Origin: Rhizobium sp. G21
GTDB lineage: Bacteria > Pseudomonadota > Alphaproteobacteria > Rhizobiales > Rhizobiaceae
DNA: 64,000 nucleotides
Reading direction: 5' to 3'
Assembly: GCF_014158035.1 (NCBI RefSeq)
Contig: NZ_JACFXW010000001.1
Coordinates: 3,512,001 to 3,576,000, forward strand
Under the pieces are notes generated by a model, which saw only the letters and a list, made by a program, of their open reading frames with translations, was not told the DNA's origin and made no database searches. Both the position numbers and the translations under genes were made by a program. Shown here piece after piece: positions 9,803-23,590 of this stretch; position 1 is the stretch's first letter; every line of letters begins with the position of its first letter.

Positions 9803-10230
9803 ATGAAAGTCGCAAGGTCGTCACGGCATCCGCTGCGAAACGCTGCGATTGTTCGGCTGAGTGTCAGGGCCGGGCTCAGAGCCTCCGAGATTGCCTATCT
9901 CGATTGGGCGATGGTCACCGACGCAGGCGGCCAGATCTCGAATGTCATGAGCTTGCCAGGCACGATCACCAAATTCTGTTTGGCTCGGCGGCTGCCAATT
10001 CACGCTGAACTCTAGAAAGTTCTGGTGAAATTGCGGTGTCGAAACGCGAGGCAAGGCGGCGTAGTCGTCAGTGAGCGCAGCTATGCGGAAGGTCGCCATG
10101 ACCCGTTTGTTTCGATTGCCACAGGACCTCAGGCAATGACGCCCAAATCCATCGTCAATGGGATCACGACGGCGTGTGGGATGGCCGAACTGGCGGGGTG
10201 CTCGTCACACTCCCGCCATTCGCTCTCTGC
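9803..10230 (+). pseudogene. Tyrosine recombinase/integrase remnant
   Basis: Two neighbouring frames hold pieces of one phage-type integrase. Frame one reads RNAAIVRLSVRAGLRASEI followed by LDWAMVTDA, typical of the start of the catalytic domain with the first active-site Arg in AGLRASEI. After a break near 10012 another frame gives MTPKSIVN and then GCSSHSRHS, matching the segment that normally reads SSHSGRRT; the second catalytic Arg is lost and the C-terminus with the Tyr is absent. It is therefore dead. Its place just after tRNA-Val points to an old integration event. The 300 bp between the tRNA and this remnant are AT-rich, with no other gene that I can see. Confidence 0.7.
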
Positions 10231-10845
10231 CTATCGAGATAGACGTACTGAATGGCTCGAAGGCTTCCTGTGCCATACGTCGCGATCGCTTATTGTCTAT
10301 GTCAACGACGAGGACGGCACTTATTGGTCCGTCCTGGACAGGATCAAAGGAAAGCGAGCGGCAGGAACTGCAGAGCCTAAGGCGCGCCCAGCCCCATCTC
10401 CCGGCTTTTGCAGGGGATCGTGCAAATATTCCTGCAGCTTAAAAGACGGCTATTTTTCCTGTATGCAACCTATATTCTAATGCGCCCGGGGGCGGCTGCA
10501 CTACATTTCGTTGACTCGGATGCTTGATGTCGCTCAAGCCATCTCAATCTCCGCTGAGACCAGATGAGCCACAGCTGCCATCGCTGGCGTGGCATATGCC
10601 GCGGCCGAAACTCGACGGTCGGCAGGTTTCGCAATGGTGTATTTCTATTGGAAGGTGGCGAATACGATTTAAGTCATGCCGTAGCGCTTGAACGACTTGT
10701 ACAATAGCCGGTGCGACCGGAGTTGACGAAATTCAAAAGTGTTTTGAAGTATTGTGCGATGCAGCACGGTATATATCTTTACGGTAGTATTGATTGGTGA
10801 TTATCACTTAATTGGTGTTGCGAAAGCGGAGCTATATTAGTGTTT
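10231..10845. other. Intergenic stretch before the cas operon, AT-rich towards its end
   Basis: I find no supportable gene. Short reading frames occur but lack ribosome-binding sites and family resemblance. From about 10640 the DNA is clearly AT-richer than the flanks, with several TATATATC/TATATTAG-like stretches, consistent with holding the promoter of the cas operon. It may also contain further decayed mobile-element DNA. Confidence 0.5.
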
Positions 10846-10898
10846 CCTGCACCTGCACCTGCACCTGCACCTGCACCTGCACCTGCACCTGCACCTGC
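10846..10898 (+). repeat. Hexanucleotide tandem repeat (CCTGCA)n directly upstream of cas3
   Basis: Eight perfect copies of CCTGCA plus a five-base partial copy, 53 bp in all, ending 20 bp before the cas3 start codon. Repeats of this kind expand and contract by slipped-strand mispairing. The tract lies between the likely promoter region and the cas3 ribosome-binding site (GAGGAGGGGAG), so copy number would change the 5' leader length. In reverse it would encode a Val-Gln repeat and forward an Ala-Pro repeat; neither looks like a real protein. Confidence 0.95.
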
Positions 10899-10918
10899 GG
10901 CCGCGAGGAGGGGAGATA

Positions 10919-14197
<3,279 letters not shown>

Positions 14198-14201
<4 letters not shown>

Positions 14202-15975
14202 CGGTTCTTTCTGCGCTTGCGAAAGCTTACGACCGTCTGCCGGATGCGCCGCCCTACGGCTTTTCGTCCGAGAAGATCGGCTTCGTGATTTCCCTGAACG
14301 AGGACGGCTCCGTCGCAGGGGTGATCGACTGGCGAGAGGGTGAGGGCAAGAAGGCAAGGCCGCGCCTCATGCTCGTGCCGCAACCGGTGAAGCGAACAGC
14401 GGGCATTGCGCCGAATTTTCTCTGGGACAAGACATCCTATGCGCTGGGTGTGACCGCCGGCGAGGGCAAGCGCACCGCAGAAGAGCATGCCGCCTTCGTC
14501 AAGCTTCACCTTGACAGGATCTGTGATGCGGAAGACGCGGGATTGCAGGCGCTGGCGCTGTTTCTGCAAAAATGGTCGCCGGAGCAATTTGCGCCGCCGC
14601 TTTGGCCGGAAGAGGCGAAAGACCAGAATGTGGTTTTCGCGCTGGAAAGCGAGCGGCGCAGCCACGGCTTTCTGCATGAACGTCCAGCGGCCAAGGCGCT
14701 GTGGGCGGGTCTCTCCGGAGCCGGCGGCGCCGATGCGCAGATTTGCCTCGTCACCGGCGCCGCCGGTCCCGTGGCCCGGCTGCATCCTTCGATCAAGGGC
14801 GTCTGGGGCGCGCAGTCCTCGGGGGCGGCGCTCGTCTCCTTCAATCTCGACGCCTTCACCTCCTATGGTCACGAACAGGGCGACAACGCGCCCGTGTCCG
14901 AAGCCGCCGCCTTCGCCTACACCACCGCGCTCAACCGCTTTCTGGAGCGCGACAGCGGCCACCGGATCCAGATCGGCGACGCCTCCACCGTATTCTGGGC
15001 GGATGCGGCGGATGTCGAGGCCGCGCAGGAATCCGAGGCGATTTTCAGTCTGTTCTTCGATGACGGCGCCCTGACGGACGAGGAGAAACGGGCCGAGGAA
15101 AAGACCTCCACGCGCAAGATCGGCATCAAGCTCGACCAGATCCGGCAGGGCATGCCGCTTGCCGATATCGAGCCGAAACTGACCAGGGGCGTGCGCTTTT
15201 TCGTGCTGGGGCTGGCGCCTAATGCGGCGCGGCTTTCCGTACGCTTCTATTTCGAAGACGATTTCGGCCAGGTCACGGCCAACTATCAGAAGTATCTGTC
15301 CGACATGCATATCGAGCCGCCGCCGCGCGACGGCGTTCCGCCGCTCTGGCGCTATCTTCTGGAAACGGCGGTGCTGGGAAAACGTGAGAACGTCACCCCC
15401 AATCTTGCCGGCGAATGGATGCGCGCCATTCTCGCAGGCGCCGACTTTCCGCTCACGCTCATGTCATCCGTGCTCACCCGCATCCGCGCCGATGGCGAGG
15501 TGAATGCGCTGAGGGCGGGCATTCTCAAGGCTATGCTGATCCGCAATTACAAAATGGAGGCACCCGTGGCGCTCGACCCGGACAACACCAACAGGGGCTA
15601 CCTTCTGGGCAGGCTCTTCGCACTCTACGAGGAGATCCAGCGCGCCGCGCTTGGCGGCAAGGTCAACGCCACGATCAAGGACAAGTTCTACGGGTCCGCG
15701 TCCGCGACGCCGCGCAAAGTTTTCGCCGTGTTGGAAAGCGGCTCGGCCAATCACCTCGCCAAGGTGCGCAAGACCAGCCCCGGCCGCGAAGTAAACCTGC
15801 AAAGGGCGCTGCAGGGGATCATGAATGTCATGACGCCGTCGGACGATCCCGCGCGCGATCCCTTCCCGGTGTCGCTGACCGCGCAGGAGCAGGCCTTCTT
15901 CGGCCTCGGCTATCACCACCAGCGCAGCGATTTTTTCAAGAAGACAACCGAAACCGCATCCGAGGGGCAAGACGC

Positions 15976-15979
<4 letters not shown>
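14198..15979 (+). CDS. cas8c: Type I-C Cascade large subunit Cas8c (Csd1)
   Basis: A 593-residue Csd1 family protein, normal length. Recognisable segments are AKAYDRLPDAPPYGFSSEKI, then the conserved NFLWDKTSYALG and, towards the C-terminus, RGYLLGRLFALYEEIQ. In type I-C the large subunit recognises the PAM and starts R-loop formation; an internal start can also make the small subunit, and I cannot decide from sequence whether that happens here. It overlaps cas5 and cas7 by 4 bp each. Confidence 0.93.
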
Positions 15980-16926
<947 letters not shown>

Positions 16927-16929
16927 GCC

Positions 16930-17616
16930 ATGGCGGCGGGGGAGGAGCCGGGCGGCGGGGACGCTGAAATCGGGGCGGACCGGGAGCCCATTGCTCTCTC
17001 CGCCATCCAGCACGCGGTCTATTGTCTGCGACAGGCGGCGCTGATCCATATCGAGCGGGTCTGGGCGGACAACCGCTTCACCGCCGAGGGCAATGTGCTG
17101 CATGCGGTGGCCGACAAGGGCGGCAAGCGCAAGCTCAGGGGCGTGCGCCGGGTGATGGCCCTGCCGCTGGCCTGCAAACAGCTGAATATCGCTGGCGTCG
17201 CCGATGTCGTCGAGTTTCGCCAGGAGGAGGGGGCTGAAACGCCCTTTCCGATCGAATACAAGCGCGGCAAACCCAAGCTGCACCGCGCCGACGAAGCGCA
17301 GCTTTGCGCCCAGGCGCTGTGTCTCGAGGAGATGACGGGCCGGCCCGTGCCCGAAGGCGCGCTGTTTTACGCCGAGACCAAGCGTCGCGTCGCCTTGCCT
17401 TTCGATGCAGACCTGCGCCGGGTGACGGAAGAGGCCGTTCACGCGCTTGCAGAAATCGTCTCCTCCGGGCGCACCCCGCCGCCCACCCCGCGGCGCGAGC
17501 GCTGTCGCGCCTGCTCCCCTCTCGAACTCTGCCGGCCCGACGCCGTGCTGCGGCCTGTCCGAGCCTGGCGGTCGCGCATGGTGGAGCGCAGCCTCGCGCC
17601 CGAAAGCGCGCCATGA
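16930..17616 (+). CDS. cas4: Cas4 exonuclease (RecB-like), adaptation module
   Basis: 228 residues, PD-(D/E)XK exonuclease with an iron-sulfur cluster. The RecB-type core is visible as GVADVVEF and EYKRGKPK. Cys residues for the cluster are in VYCLRQAAL near the start and in CRACSPLELC near the end. Cas4 trims and orients prespacers with Cas1-Cas2 so that new spacers carry the right PAM. It overlaps cas1 by 4 bp. The first about 20 residues are Gly/Glu rich and may be partly an extended start. Confidence 0.9.
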   Translation: MAAGEEPGGGDAEIGADREPIALSAIQHAVYCLRQAALIHIERVWADNRFTAEGNVLHAVADKGGKRKLRGVRRVMALPLACKQLNIAGVADVVEFRQEEGAETPFPIEYKRGKPKLHRADEAQLCAQALCLEEMTGRPVPEGALFYAETKRRVALPFDADLRRVTEEAVHALAEIVSSGRTPPPTPRRERCRACSPLELCRPDAVLRPVRAWRSRMVERSLAPESAP

Positions 17617-18647
17617 AGAAGCTGCTCAACACGGTCTATGTGACCACCGTGGGCGCGGCGTTGCGCAAGGACGGTGAAAATCTCGTCGCGGATATCGAGG
17701 GCGTCGAGCGCAGCCGCGTGCCGTTGCACATGCTGTCCGCCGTCGTCGTGTTCGGGGCCATCCATGTGTCGCCGCCGCTGATGGGCGCCCTGGCGGCGGC
17801 GGGCATCACGCTCACCTTTCTGGATCGAAACGGCCGTTTTCAGGCGCGGCTCGAAGGCCCGGTCACCGGCAATATCTTACTGCGGCGGGCGCAATACCGG
17901 GTGTGCGACGCGCCCGAAGAGGTGGTGCGCTCCTTCCTCATCGGCAAGATCGCCAATCAGCGCGCCGTCCTGATGCGGTCGCTGCGCGATTACGGCGACG
18001 ACCATCGACCCGAGGATCGGGAGCGCATCGAGACGGCCACCGAGCGGCTGGCGCAGATCCTCCGGCGCGTCGAGCGCGCCGACGACACGCTCGACCGGCT
18101 GCGGGGGTCGGAAGGGGAGGCGGCCAATCTCTATTTCGCCGTCTTCGATCACCTCATCCGCGCGCCCGATCCCGAACTGCGCTGGACCGTGCGGTCGCGG
18201 CGGCCGCCGCTCGATCCGGTCAACGCGCTCCTGTCGTTCCTCTACACGCTGCTGACTCATGATTGCCGCTCGGCTCTGGAAGGCGTGGGGCTCGATCCCG
18301 CCGCCGGCTTCCTTCATCGCGACCGCCCCGGCCGGCCGAGCCTTGCGCTCGACCTCATGGAAGAACTCCGCCCGGCGCTGGCCGACCGTCTGGCGCTGTC
18401 GCTGATCAACCGCCGCCAACTGCGCGCCGGCGATTTCGAACGGCAGGAGGGCGGCGCCGTGCTGATGACCGACGAAGCGCGCAAGACCGTGCTCACGGCC
18501 TGGCAGGAGCGCAAGCGGGAGGAGCGCATGCACGCCTTTCTCGACGAAAAAGCCCCGCTCGGCCTTGTGCCCTATCTGCAGGCGCAGATGCTGGCCCGAC
18601 ATCTGCGTGGCGATCTCGACGCCTATCCGCCATGGTTCTGGAAATGA
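17613..18647 (+). CDS. cas1: CRISPR integrase Cas1 (type I-C)
   Basis: 344 residues, starting at the ATG that overlaps the cas4 stop. Active-site regions are intact: the Glu in GSEGEAANLYF, the His in AAGFLHRDRPGR and the Asp/Glu in LALDLMEELRP. With Cas2 it integrates prespacers at the leader end of the array. The sequence is complete, which agrees with evidence of recent spacer uptake in the array. Confidence 0.95.
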   Translation: MKKLLNTVYVTTVGAALRKDGENLVADIEGVERSRVPLHMLSAVVVFGAIHVSPPLMGALAAAGITLTFLDRNGRFQARLEGPVTGNILLRRAQYRVCDAPEEVVRSFLIGKIANQRAVLMRSLRDYGDDHRPEDRERIETATERLAQILRRVERADDTLDRLRGSEGEAANLYFAVFDHLIRAPDPELRWTVRSRRPPLDPVNALLSFLYTLLTHDCRSALEGVGLDPAAGFLHRDRPGRPSLALDLMEELRPALADRLALSLINRRQLRAGDFERQEGGAVLMTDEARKTVLTAWQERKREERMHAFLDEKAPLGLVPYLQAQMLARHLRGDLDAYPPWFWK

Positions 18648-18656
18648 GGGAGCGCC

Positions 18657-18947
18657 ATGCTGGTTTTGGTCACCTATGACGTCCGCACGCTCGAAGGCAA
18701 TGGACAGGCGCGGCTGCGGGCCGTCGCCAAGGCCTGTCGCGACTATGGCCAGCGGGTGCAATTCTCCGTCTTCGAGATCGAGGTCGATCCCGCGCAGTGG
18801 ATCAAGCTGAAGGCGCGGCTCGAAGGCATCATCAAGCCGGAAGTGGACAGCCTGCGCTATTATTACCTCGGCGCCAACTGGCAGCGGCGGGTGGAGCATG
18901 TGGGCGCCAAGCCCGCCGCTGACCTCAACGCGCCGCTGATCATCTGA
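18657..18947 (+). CDS. cas2: CRISPR adaptation protein Cas2
   Basis: 96 residues with the ferredoxin-like fold start MLVLVTYDVRT, where the Asp is the conserved metal ligand, and QFSVFEIEVDPAQW. It dimerises and bridges two Cas1 dimers during spacer integration. It is the last cas gene, 9 bp after cas1 and 224 bp before the first repeat. Confidence 0.95.
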   Translation: MLVLVTYDVRTLEGNGQARLRAVAKACRDYGQRVQFSVFEIEVDPAQWIKLKARLEGIIKPEVDSLRYYYLGANWQRRVEHVGAKPAADLNAPLII

Positions 18948-19171
18948 GGCGTCAGGCGGTTTCCCCAGACGCCCCGCCTGGTGACAATTTCCGGCGCGAA
19001 CCCCAAGCGCGCCGCAAAAGCCCGGCAGGTTCGCACCGGCGCCAGCTCTTTGAAATCGTGAATTGTTTACTGCGCGGCGTCATATCTCCGACAGCGTTTC
19101 GCCGCCCGACCGCCCTGTTTCGCGCATCGGCGCTTTGCATGCGAGCAATATCCGTGCTTTACACCCAGACA
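18948..19171 (+). promoter_or_regulatory. CRISPR leader
   Basis: 224 bp without a gene between cas2 and the first repeat. It contains CTCTTTGAAATCGTGAATTG, resembling the region found in type I-C leaders, and should hold the array promoter and the Cas1-Cas2 recognition sequence. The array's variant-repeat pattern (new variant only at this end) confirms that this is the leader side. Confidence 0.75.
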
Positions 19172-20406
19172 GTCGCCTCCCTCGCGGAGGCGGGGATCGA
19201 AACATCGTTATGTTTGGGCAATGGTATGGGCAAGGGAGTCGCCTCCCTCGCGGAGGCGGGGATCGAAACGACGCGAACCGATACGTTGACGGTAAATACG
19301 TAGTCGCCTCCCTCGCGGAGGCGGGGATCGAAACACAAGCGCGACAAGCTGCGGGAGGTAGTCAGACGTCGCCTCCCTCGCGGAGGCGGGGATCGAAACG
19401 CTGGCAATGCTCCGAAAGGGAAAGCCGATAACAGGTCGCCTCCCTCGCGGAGGCGGGGATCGAAACGTCAAATGCCTCGAAAAAACCCCGTCCTATTTCT
19501 CGTCGCCTCCCTCGCGGAGGCGTGGATCGAAACAATACCATGGCTGCGGCTGGCCCAATTGGCGCGATGTCGCCTCTCTCGCGGAGGCGTGGATCGAAAC
19601 ACCTTTACGTGTGATCGTCGCGCTCTTGCCGTTGCGTCGCCTCCCTCGCGGAGGCGTGGATCGAAACTTGCTCAGGACATCGTTGATCTGTCCGTTGATC
19701 TGTCGCCTCCCTCGCGGAGGCGTGGATCGAAACGCCGCCATGCTCGCCACCCAAAACGTGCGCGAGGGTCGCCTCCCTCGCGGAGGCGTGGATCGAAACC
19801 AGCTTATAAAAGTGATGATCGGTCAGGACGGCTGTCGCCTCCCTCGCGGAGGCGTGGATCGAAACGCCACACCGAGCATTTGCTGGTAGAGGTTCCAAGG
19901 TCGCCTCCCTCGCGGAGGCGTGGATCGAAACAAGAGCGTGTCTGGCACAGCTATCAGGCCGAAGGGCGGCGCGTGTCGCCTCCCTCGCGGAGGCGTGGAT
20001 CGAAACAAGGGCTGCGCAGGCGAGGGCGATGTATCGCTGGAGTCGCCTCCCTCGCGGAGGCGTGGATCGAAACGCTGCTGAAAGTGCAGGCGCGCGCGCC
20101 AGGCTCGGTCGCCTCCCTCGCGGAGGCGTGGATCGAAACAACACGCGGGCGTAAGCCGCGATCTCACGGGCCTTGTCGCCTCACTCGCGGAGGCGTGGAT
20201 CGAAACGGCTTTGCCCAGGGCGGCGTGTTTTCGGGCGGCGGGTCGCCTCCCTCGCGGAGGCGTGGATCGAAACACGACGTATGACGACGCCACCGCGTCG
20301 TTCGACACGTCGCCTCCCTCGCGGAGGCGTGGATCGAAACGGCTGGGCGCTGCTGCCGGAGCGCGTGCTGGCCGGTCGCCTCCCTCGCGGAGGCGTGGAT
20401 CGAAAC
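19172..20406 (+). CRISPR. Type I-C CRISPR array, 19 repeats and 18 spacers
   Basis: Repeat length 32 bp: GTC, a GCCTCC/GGAGGC stem with CTCGC loop, then GTGGATCGAAAC. Repeats start at 19172, 19238, 19303, 19368, 19435, 19502, 19569, 19636, 19702, 19768, 19834, 19900, 19975, 20042, 20108, 20175, 20242, 20309 and 20375. Spacers are 33-35 bp except the twelfth (19932-19974), which is 43 bp. Repeats 1-5 carry G instead of T at repeat position 22; repeats 6-19 carry T. Repeat 7 has one C-to-T change and repeat 16 one C-to-A change in the loop-side bases. The last repeat is not degenerate, which is unusual for the distal end and may mean that the array was cut short by the rearranged DNA that follows. 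Confidence 0.98.
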
Positions 20407-20507
20407 ATGAAAGCAACGACATCATCAGAGGCGAGGTCCGCGGTTTGGGAATGCGGAGCTCTATCGTTCCAGCCCCGTTCGGCGGAAAAGCGATTCACTG
20501 GCTCGTT

Positions 20508-20714
20508 TCATTGCGCCTCACCCCAGTCACGGTCGCGATAGCCGTTGCGCTGGGCAAGACGCATGGGGTTTCTTTCGGCATGCCCAGCGCCTGTCACAGC
20601 ACCGACCTCCAGCACCATCAAGCGCTGGGCGGTGAAGCTGATCATCTCCCGCAATAAATCGCTGTCGGCGCTCTTCTCGACAAGCAGGCGCCGGCTCATC
20701 ATCTCGTCGGTCAT
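20508..20714 (-). mobile_element. IS256-type transposase remnant (N-terminus only)
   Basis: A 68-residue frame reading MTDEMMSRRLLVEKSADSDL, then MVLEVGAVTGAGHAERN and AQRNGYRDRDW, the well-known start of IS256/Mutator family transposases. It breaks off after DRDW, where the DDE catalytic domain should begin, about 100 bp from the end of the CRISPR array. Only a stub remains, so it cannot move by itself. It marks the distal edge of the array. Confidence 0.8.
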
Positions 20715-20772
20715 CGGTGGTGTCCTTCAGGCTTGTTCTCAGCAACCCGACCCTACCGGAAATCACCGATGG

Positions 20773-21279
20773 CTATGAAACCCAGCTAAACCGCTCACGG
20801 GGACACGATCGCTGCGTGGACTCATCCGCCATACTTCTGATTGGTGGATCGAGAACCGGAAGGAACTGACAGGCTCCTCCCTTGCGCTTCTCGGGCACAT
20901 GTTCTGTTGCTTGCATGGCGGAGGTCGCTCCTATCAGGCGGCGACCTCTCCTTTGTCTTGTTCGCTCGTGTCTTGTTCGCTTGCGGCAAAGGCGCCGCCC
21001 TCGAGATGATGAGACCCTCGGTTCCTCCGAAAGGTATTCCTGTATGCCTCGCATGAACTGCTCATGGTCTTCGCTCTCCTCGAAACGGGGAATATGATCG
21101 TCAAGCGAGCGCCATCGCACGATCAGATTGAACAGCTCCGGCGTTTCGATCCCTTGGGCGAGAACATGACCGCGGTAACCCTGCGCACGCGTGAGCAGAG
21201 GCGCGACCTCCCCAAATACCTGCCTGAATTCGCTTGTCTTGTCCTCACGGACAGACAGCGCCGCGATCTCGTAAATCAT
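20773..21279 (-). CDS. Antibiotic biosynthesis monooxygenase (ABM) domain protein, odd C-terminus
   Basis: 168 residues. The first about 90 are an ABM/NIPSNAP-like ferredoxin fold ([20 protein letters not shown], then [20 protein letters not shown] and [11 protein letters not shown]). Members of this family of about 95-100 residues degrade quinols or haem or act on small aromatic compounds. The remaining about 75 residues are Arg-rich and of low coding quality, which suggests that a frameshift or recombination replaced the natural end. It overlaps the oxidoreductase upstream by 4 bp (ATGA), so the two are co-translated. Confidence 0.6.
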   Translation of the reverse strand: MIYEIAALSVREDKTSEFRQVFGEVAPLLTRAQGYRGHVLAQGIETPELFNLIVRWRSLDDHIPRFEESEDHEQFMRGIQEYLSEEPRVSSSRGRRLCRKRTRHERTRQRRGRRLIGATSAMQATEHVPEKRKGGACQFLPVLDPPIRSMADESTQRSCPRERFSWVS

Positions 21280-22274
21280 GGTTGCGCCTCTGCGTGGGCC
21301 GAAGGGTCAACGGCAATCGCGATCTTACCCCGCAAGCCGTTGTTGGGTTTCTCGAGCAGCGTATGGGCAAGCGGAAGGTCGGCGAGCGAGTAGACGGCGC
21401 CCACATGCGGCCGCAGCTGACCGCGTTCAACCAGTGTGCTCAGCTCGTCAAGCTTGCCTTGGTTCTGCCGCGTGAAGACGAAGTGGTAGCTCGCGTTCTT
21501 TCCCCACGCCTCGATGAGATTCTGCGGCTGTGCAATGTCCACGATCGAGACGACGCGGCCGAGTTGCGCGAGCACCCTTGGGCTTTGGGACAGGGTGTCA
21601 CCGCCGAGGGTGTCGAAAACAACATCGACTCCGAGGCCTCCGGTTTCCCGCATGATCGCGTCGACATAATCTTCTTTCCTGTAGTCGATGACCACATCCG
21701 CTCCGACACTTCGAGCAAACTCGAAGTTTTCTTCGCGCAAGGTCGTGAAGACCTTCGCGCCGATCGCTTTCGCGACCTGGATGGCCACATGCCCCACCCC
21801 TCCAGCGCCGCCATGGATCAGGATGCTTTCTCCCACCCTGAGGGCCGCACGCGAGACCAGAGCTTCCCAAGCTGTTCCGCCGACCAGGCTCAAGCTGGCG
21901 GCTTCCAGGTGGCTGAGCCCACTGGGCTTCCTTCCGATGATGGTCTCGTTTGCGACGTGGTATTCGGCATAACTTCCCGGACCGTCGAATATCTGCGGCG
22001 TGTACCAGACTTCATCGCCGGGAGAGAACATGGTGACGCCCGGACCGACGGCTTCGACGACCCCGGAAACGTCATGACCGGTGATCCCCGGCAACGGCGT
22101 CAGATCGCGATAGTCGCCTCGCCGAACCTGGTAGTCCAAGGGATTGACGGACGTGGCATGGACGCGAACCAGGACTTGTCCCGCCTGGGGACCTGGCTTC
22201 GGCACGTCTGAAAGTTCGAACGAATCCGGGCCGCCGAAGCGAATGAGGACGGCTGCTTTCATGGTCTTGGTCAT
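21276..22274 (-). CDS. Zinc-independent NADPH:quinone oxidoreductase (MDR family)
   Basis: 332 residues from the ATG at 22274, chosen because an AAGGGA site lies upstream; an extended start at 22316 lacks this. The N-terminal GroES-like domain shows [15 protein letters not shown] and [18 protein letters not shown]; the Rossmann part has [20 protein letters not shown]. There are no catalytic zinc ligands, as in quinone oxidoreductases and crotonyl reductases. It probably reduces quinones or enones with NADPH. A LysR regulator is divergently encoded 141 bp away, a classic regulator-target layout. Confidence 0.8.
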   Translation of the reverse strand: MTKTMKAAVLIRFGGPDSFELSDVPKPGPQAGQVLVRVHATSVNPLDYQVRRGDYRDLTPLPGITGHDVSGVVEAVGPGVTMFSPGDEVWYTPQIFDGPGSYAEYHVANETIIGRKPSGLSHLEAASLSLVGGTAWEALVSRAALRVGESILIHGGAGGVGHVAIQVAKAIGAKVFTTLREENFEFARSVGADVVIDYRKEDYVDAIMRETGGLGVDVVFDTLGGDTLSQSPRVLAQLGRVVSIVDIAQPQNLIEAWGKNASYHFVFTRQNQGKLDELSTLVERGQLRPHVGAVYSLADLPLAHTLLEKPNNGLRGKIAIAVDPSAHAEAQP

Positions 22275-22415
22275 GTTGATATCCCTTCGATGGTGGCTTT
22301 GACAGGCTCGCCACACATGGCGCCGTCTTGCTGGCGCCTATTTGATCTTTCACGATTGCTTTCGGTAGAGCCGCCGTTTTAGGATCAGTTTCAACGAAAA
22401 TTTGAAAGTCATCTC

Positions 22416-23342
22416 ATGGACGTGGACGATTTGAGTCTCTTCGTGCGTATCGCCCAACTGCACAGCATCAGCGCCGCAGCCCGCGACCTGGGTCTGACGC
22501 CTGCTGGCGCGAGCGCCAAACTCGCTGCTCTTGAGCGGAAACTCAGCGCCAGGCTTCTCCATCGAACCACGCGGCAAGCGACATTGACCGAGGACGGCCT
22601 CGCCTTCCTGCCACATGCGGAACATGTTGTGCTCGCGGCGGAAGCCGCCCGAGCGGCGCTTGGTCGAGGGCAGGCCGCGCCCCGCGGCACCTTGCGCGTA
22701 GCCGCCCCCGCCTCGTTCGCGCGAATGCATATTGTGCCGGGTCTGGCTGAGTTCTGCAGGCAATATCCCGACCTGGCACTTGATTTGCGCATTTCGGACA
22801 GCATCGTTGATCTGGTCGAGGGCGCCTTCGATGTGGCGGTTCGCTATACCGAACTCAGCGACTCATCCTTTGTCGCGCGGCGGCTTGCTCCGGACAATCG
22901 GGTGCTGGTCGCGTCGCCCAAATATCTCGAAAAACACGGCCGACCTAGGACGCCCGACGACCTGGCGGAACATACCTGCCTCGTCGTCGGCACGCTCGAT
23001 CTCTGGACGTTTCGAGGGAAAGGTTCGGAGGTGATCGAGCGGCGTGTCACGCCGAGCCTTCGCATCAATGACGGCACTGCAGTGCGAGACGCGGCTTCCG
23101 CCGGGCTCGGCATCGCTCTCATGGCGACGTGGTGCGCGTCGGACGAGCTGCGTTCTGGCGCACTCGTTCCGGTCGTTCCCGAATATCCGCTAATCTCAAC
23201 ACAGACACTTTGGGCGTTGTATCCCAGTTCTCGCGAACTGGCGCCGAAAGTGAGAGTGTTCATCGACTGGCTCATCAATCGGTTCGGCAATCGACCCTAC
23301 TGGGATAAAGGGCTGGAAGACATCCTCGATCACCGTCGATGA
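22416..23342 (+). CDS. LysR family transcriptional regulator
   Basis: 308 residues with N-terminal winged helix (DDLSLFVRIAQLHSISAAAR, then KLAALERKLSARLLHRTTR) and C-terminal co-inducer domain. It is divergent from the quinone oxidoreductase/ABM gene pair, which it likely controls. Members of this group (DsdC/CrgA-like, with LLHRTTRQATLTEDG) often respond to quinones or other electrophiles. The gene appears intact, unlike its right-hand neighbours. Confidence 0.85.
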   Translation: MDVDDLSLFVRIAQLHSISAAARDLGLTPAGASAKLAALERKLSARLLHRTTRQATLTEDGLAFLPHAEHVVLAAEAARAALGRGQAAPRGTLRVAAPASFARMHIVPGLAEFCRQYPDLALDLRISDSIVDLVEGAFDVAVRYTELSDSSFVARRLAPDNRVLVASPKYLEKHGRPRTPDDLAEHTCLVVGTLDLWTFRGKGSEVIERRVTPSLRINDGTAVRDAASAGLGIALMATWCASDELRSGALVPVVPEYPLISTQTLWALYPSSRELAPKVRVFIDWLINRFGNRPYWDKGLEDILDHRR

Positions 23343-23590
23343 TATGTGATTGCCGTCCGGTTCCGATGCGCGCGCGAACACGAGTCTTCGCGGAGCAACG
23401 CGGTTTCGGCATGCCTCTTGAACCCAAGCATGACCAGCGCGCCAATGAGGGCCGCCGAGGCCGCGCAAAGTGTTACACCAGTAGAGCCGAAGCCGTCGAT
23501 GATGAGACCGCCCAGACTCGGCGCCTGTCGCGATCGCGACGCCGACAGTGTCGGCGAGCCGGCGCAGTGGCCGCTCAATCTCGGTTCGTC
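23330..23590 (-). pseudogene. MFS transporter C-terminal remnant
   Basis: Minus-strand fragment reading SLGGLIIDGFGSTG, then AASAALIGALVMLGFKRH, the last membrane helices and tail of an AraJ-type major facilitator. The upstream piece ADTVGVAIATGA is in a different frame, so there is at least one frameshift. No N-terminal two thirds exist in the window. It overlaps the end of the LysR gene and runs into the GMC fragment, showing that this is rearranged DNA. Confidence 0.6.

Noticed and set aside
19335..19367. Possible self-targeting: spacer 3 shares AGCGCGACAAGCT with cas3 near 11906
   Set aside because: Only 13 bases agree, and outside them the match ends; this is expected by chance in GC-rich coding DNA.
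19063..20657. Long ORFs with repeated [10 protein letters not shown] or [10 protein letters not shown] units on both strands
   Set aside because: These are translations of the CRISPR repeats, not proteins.
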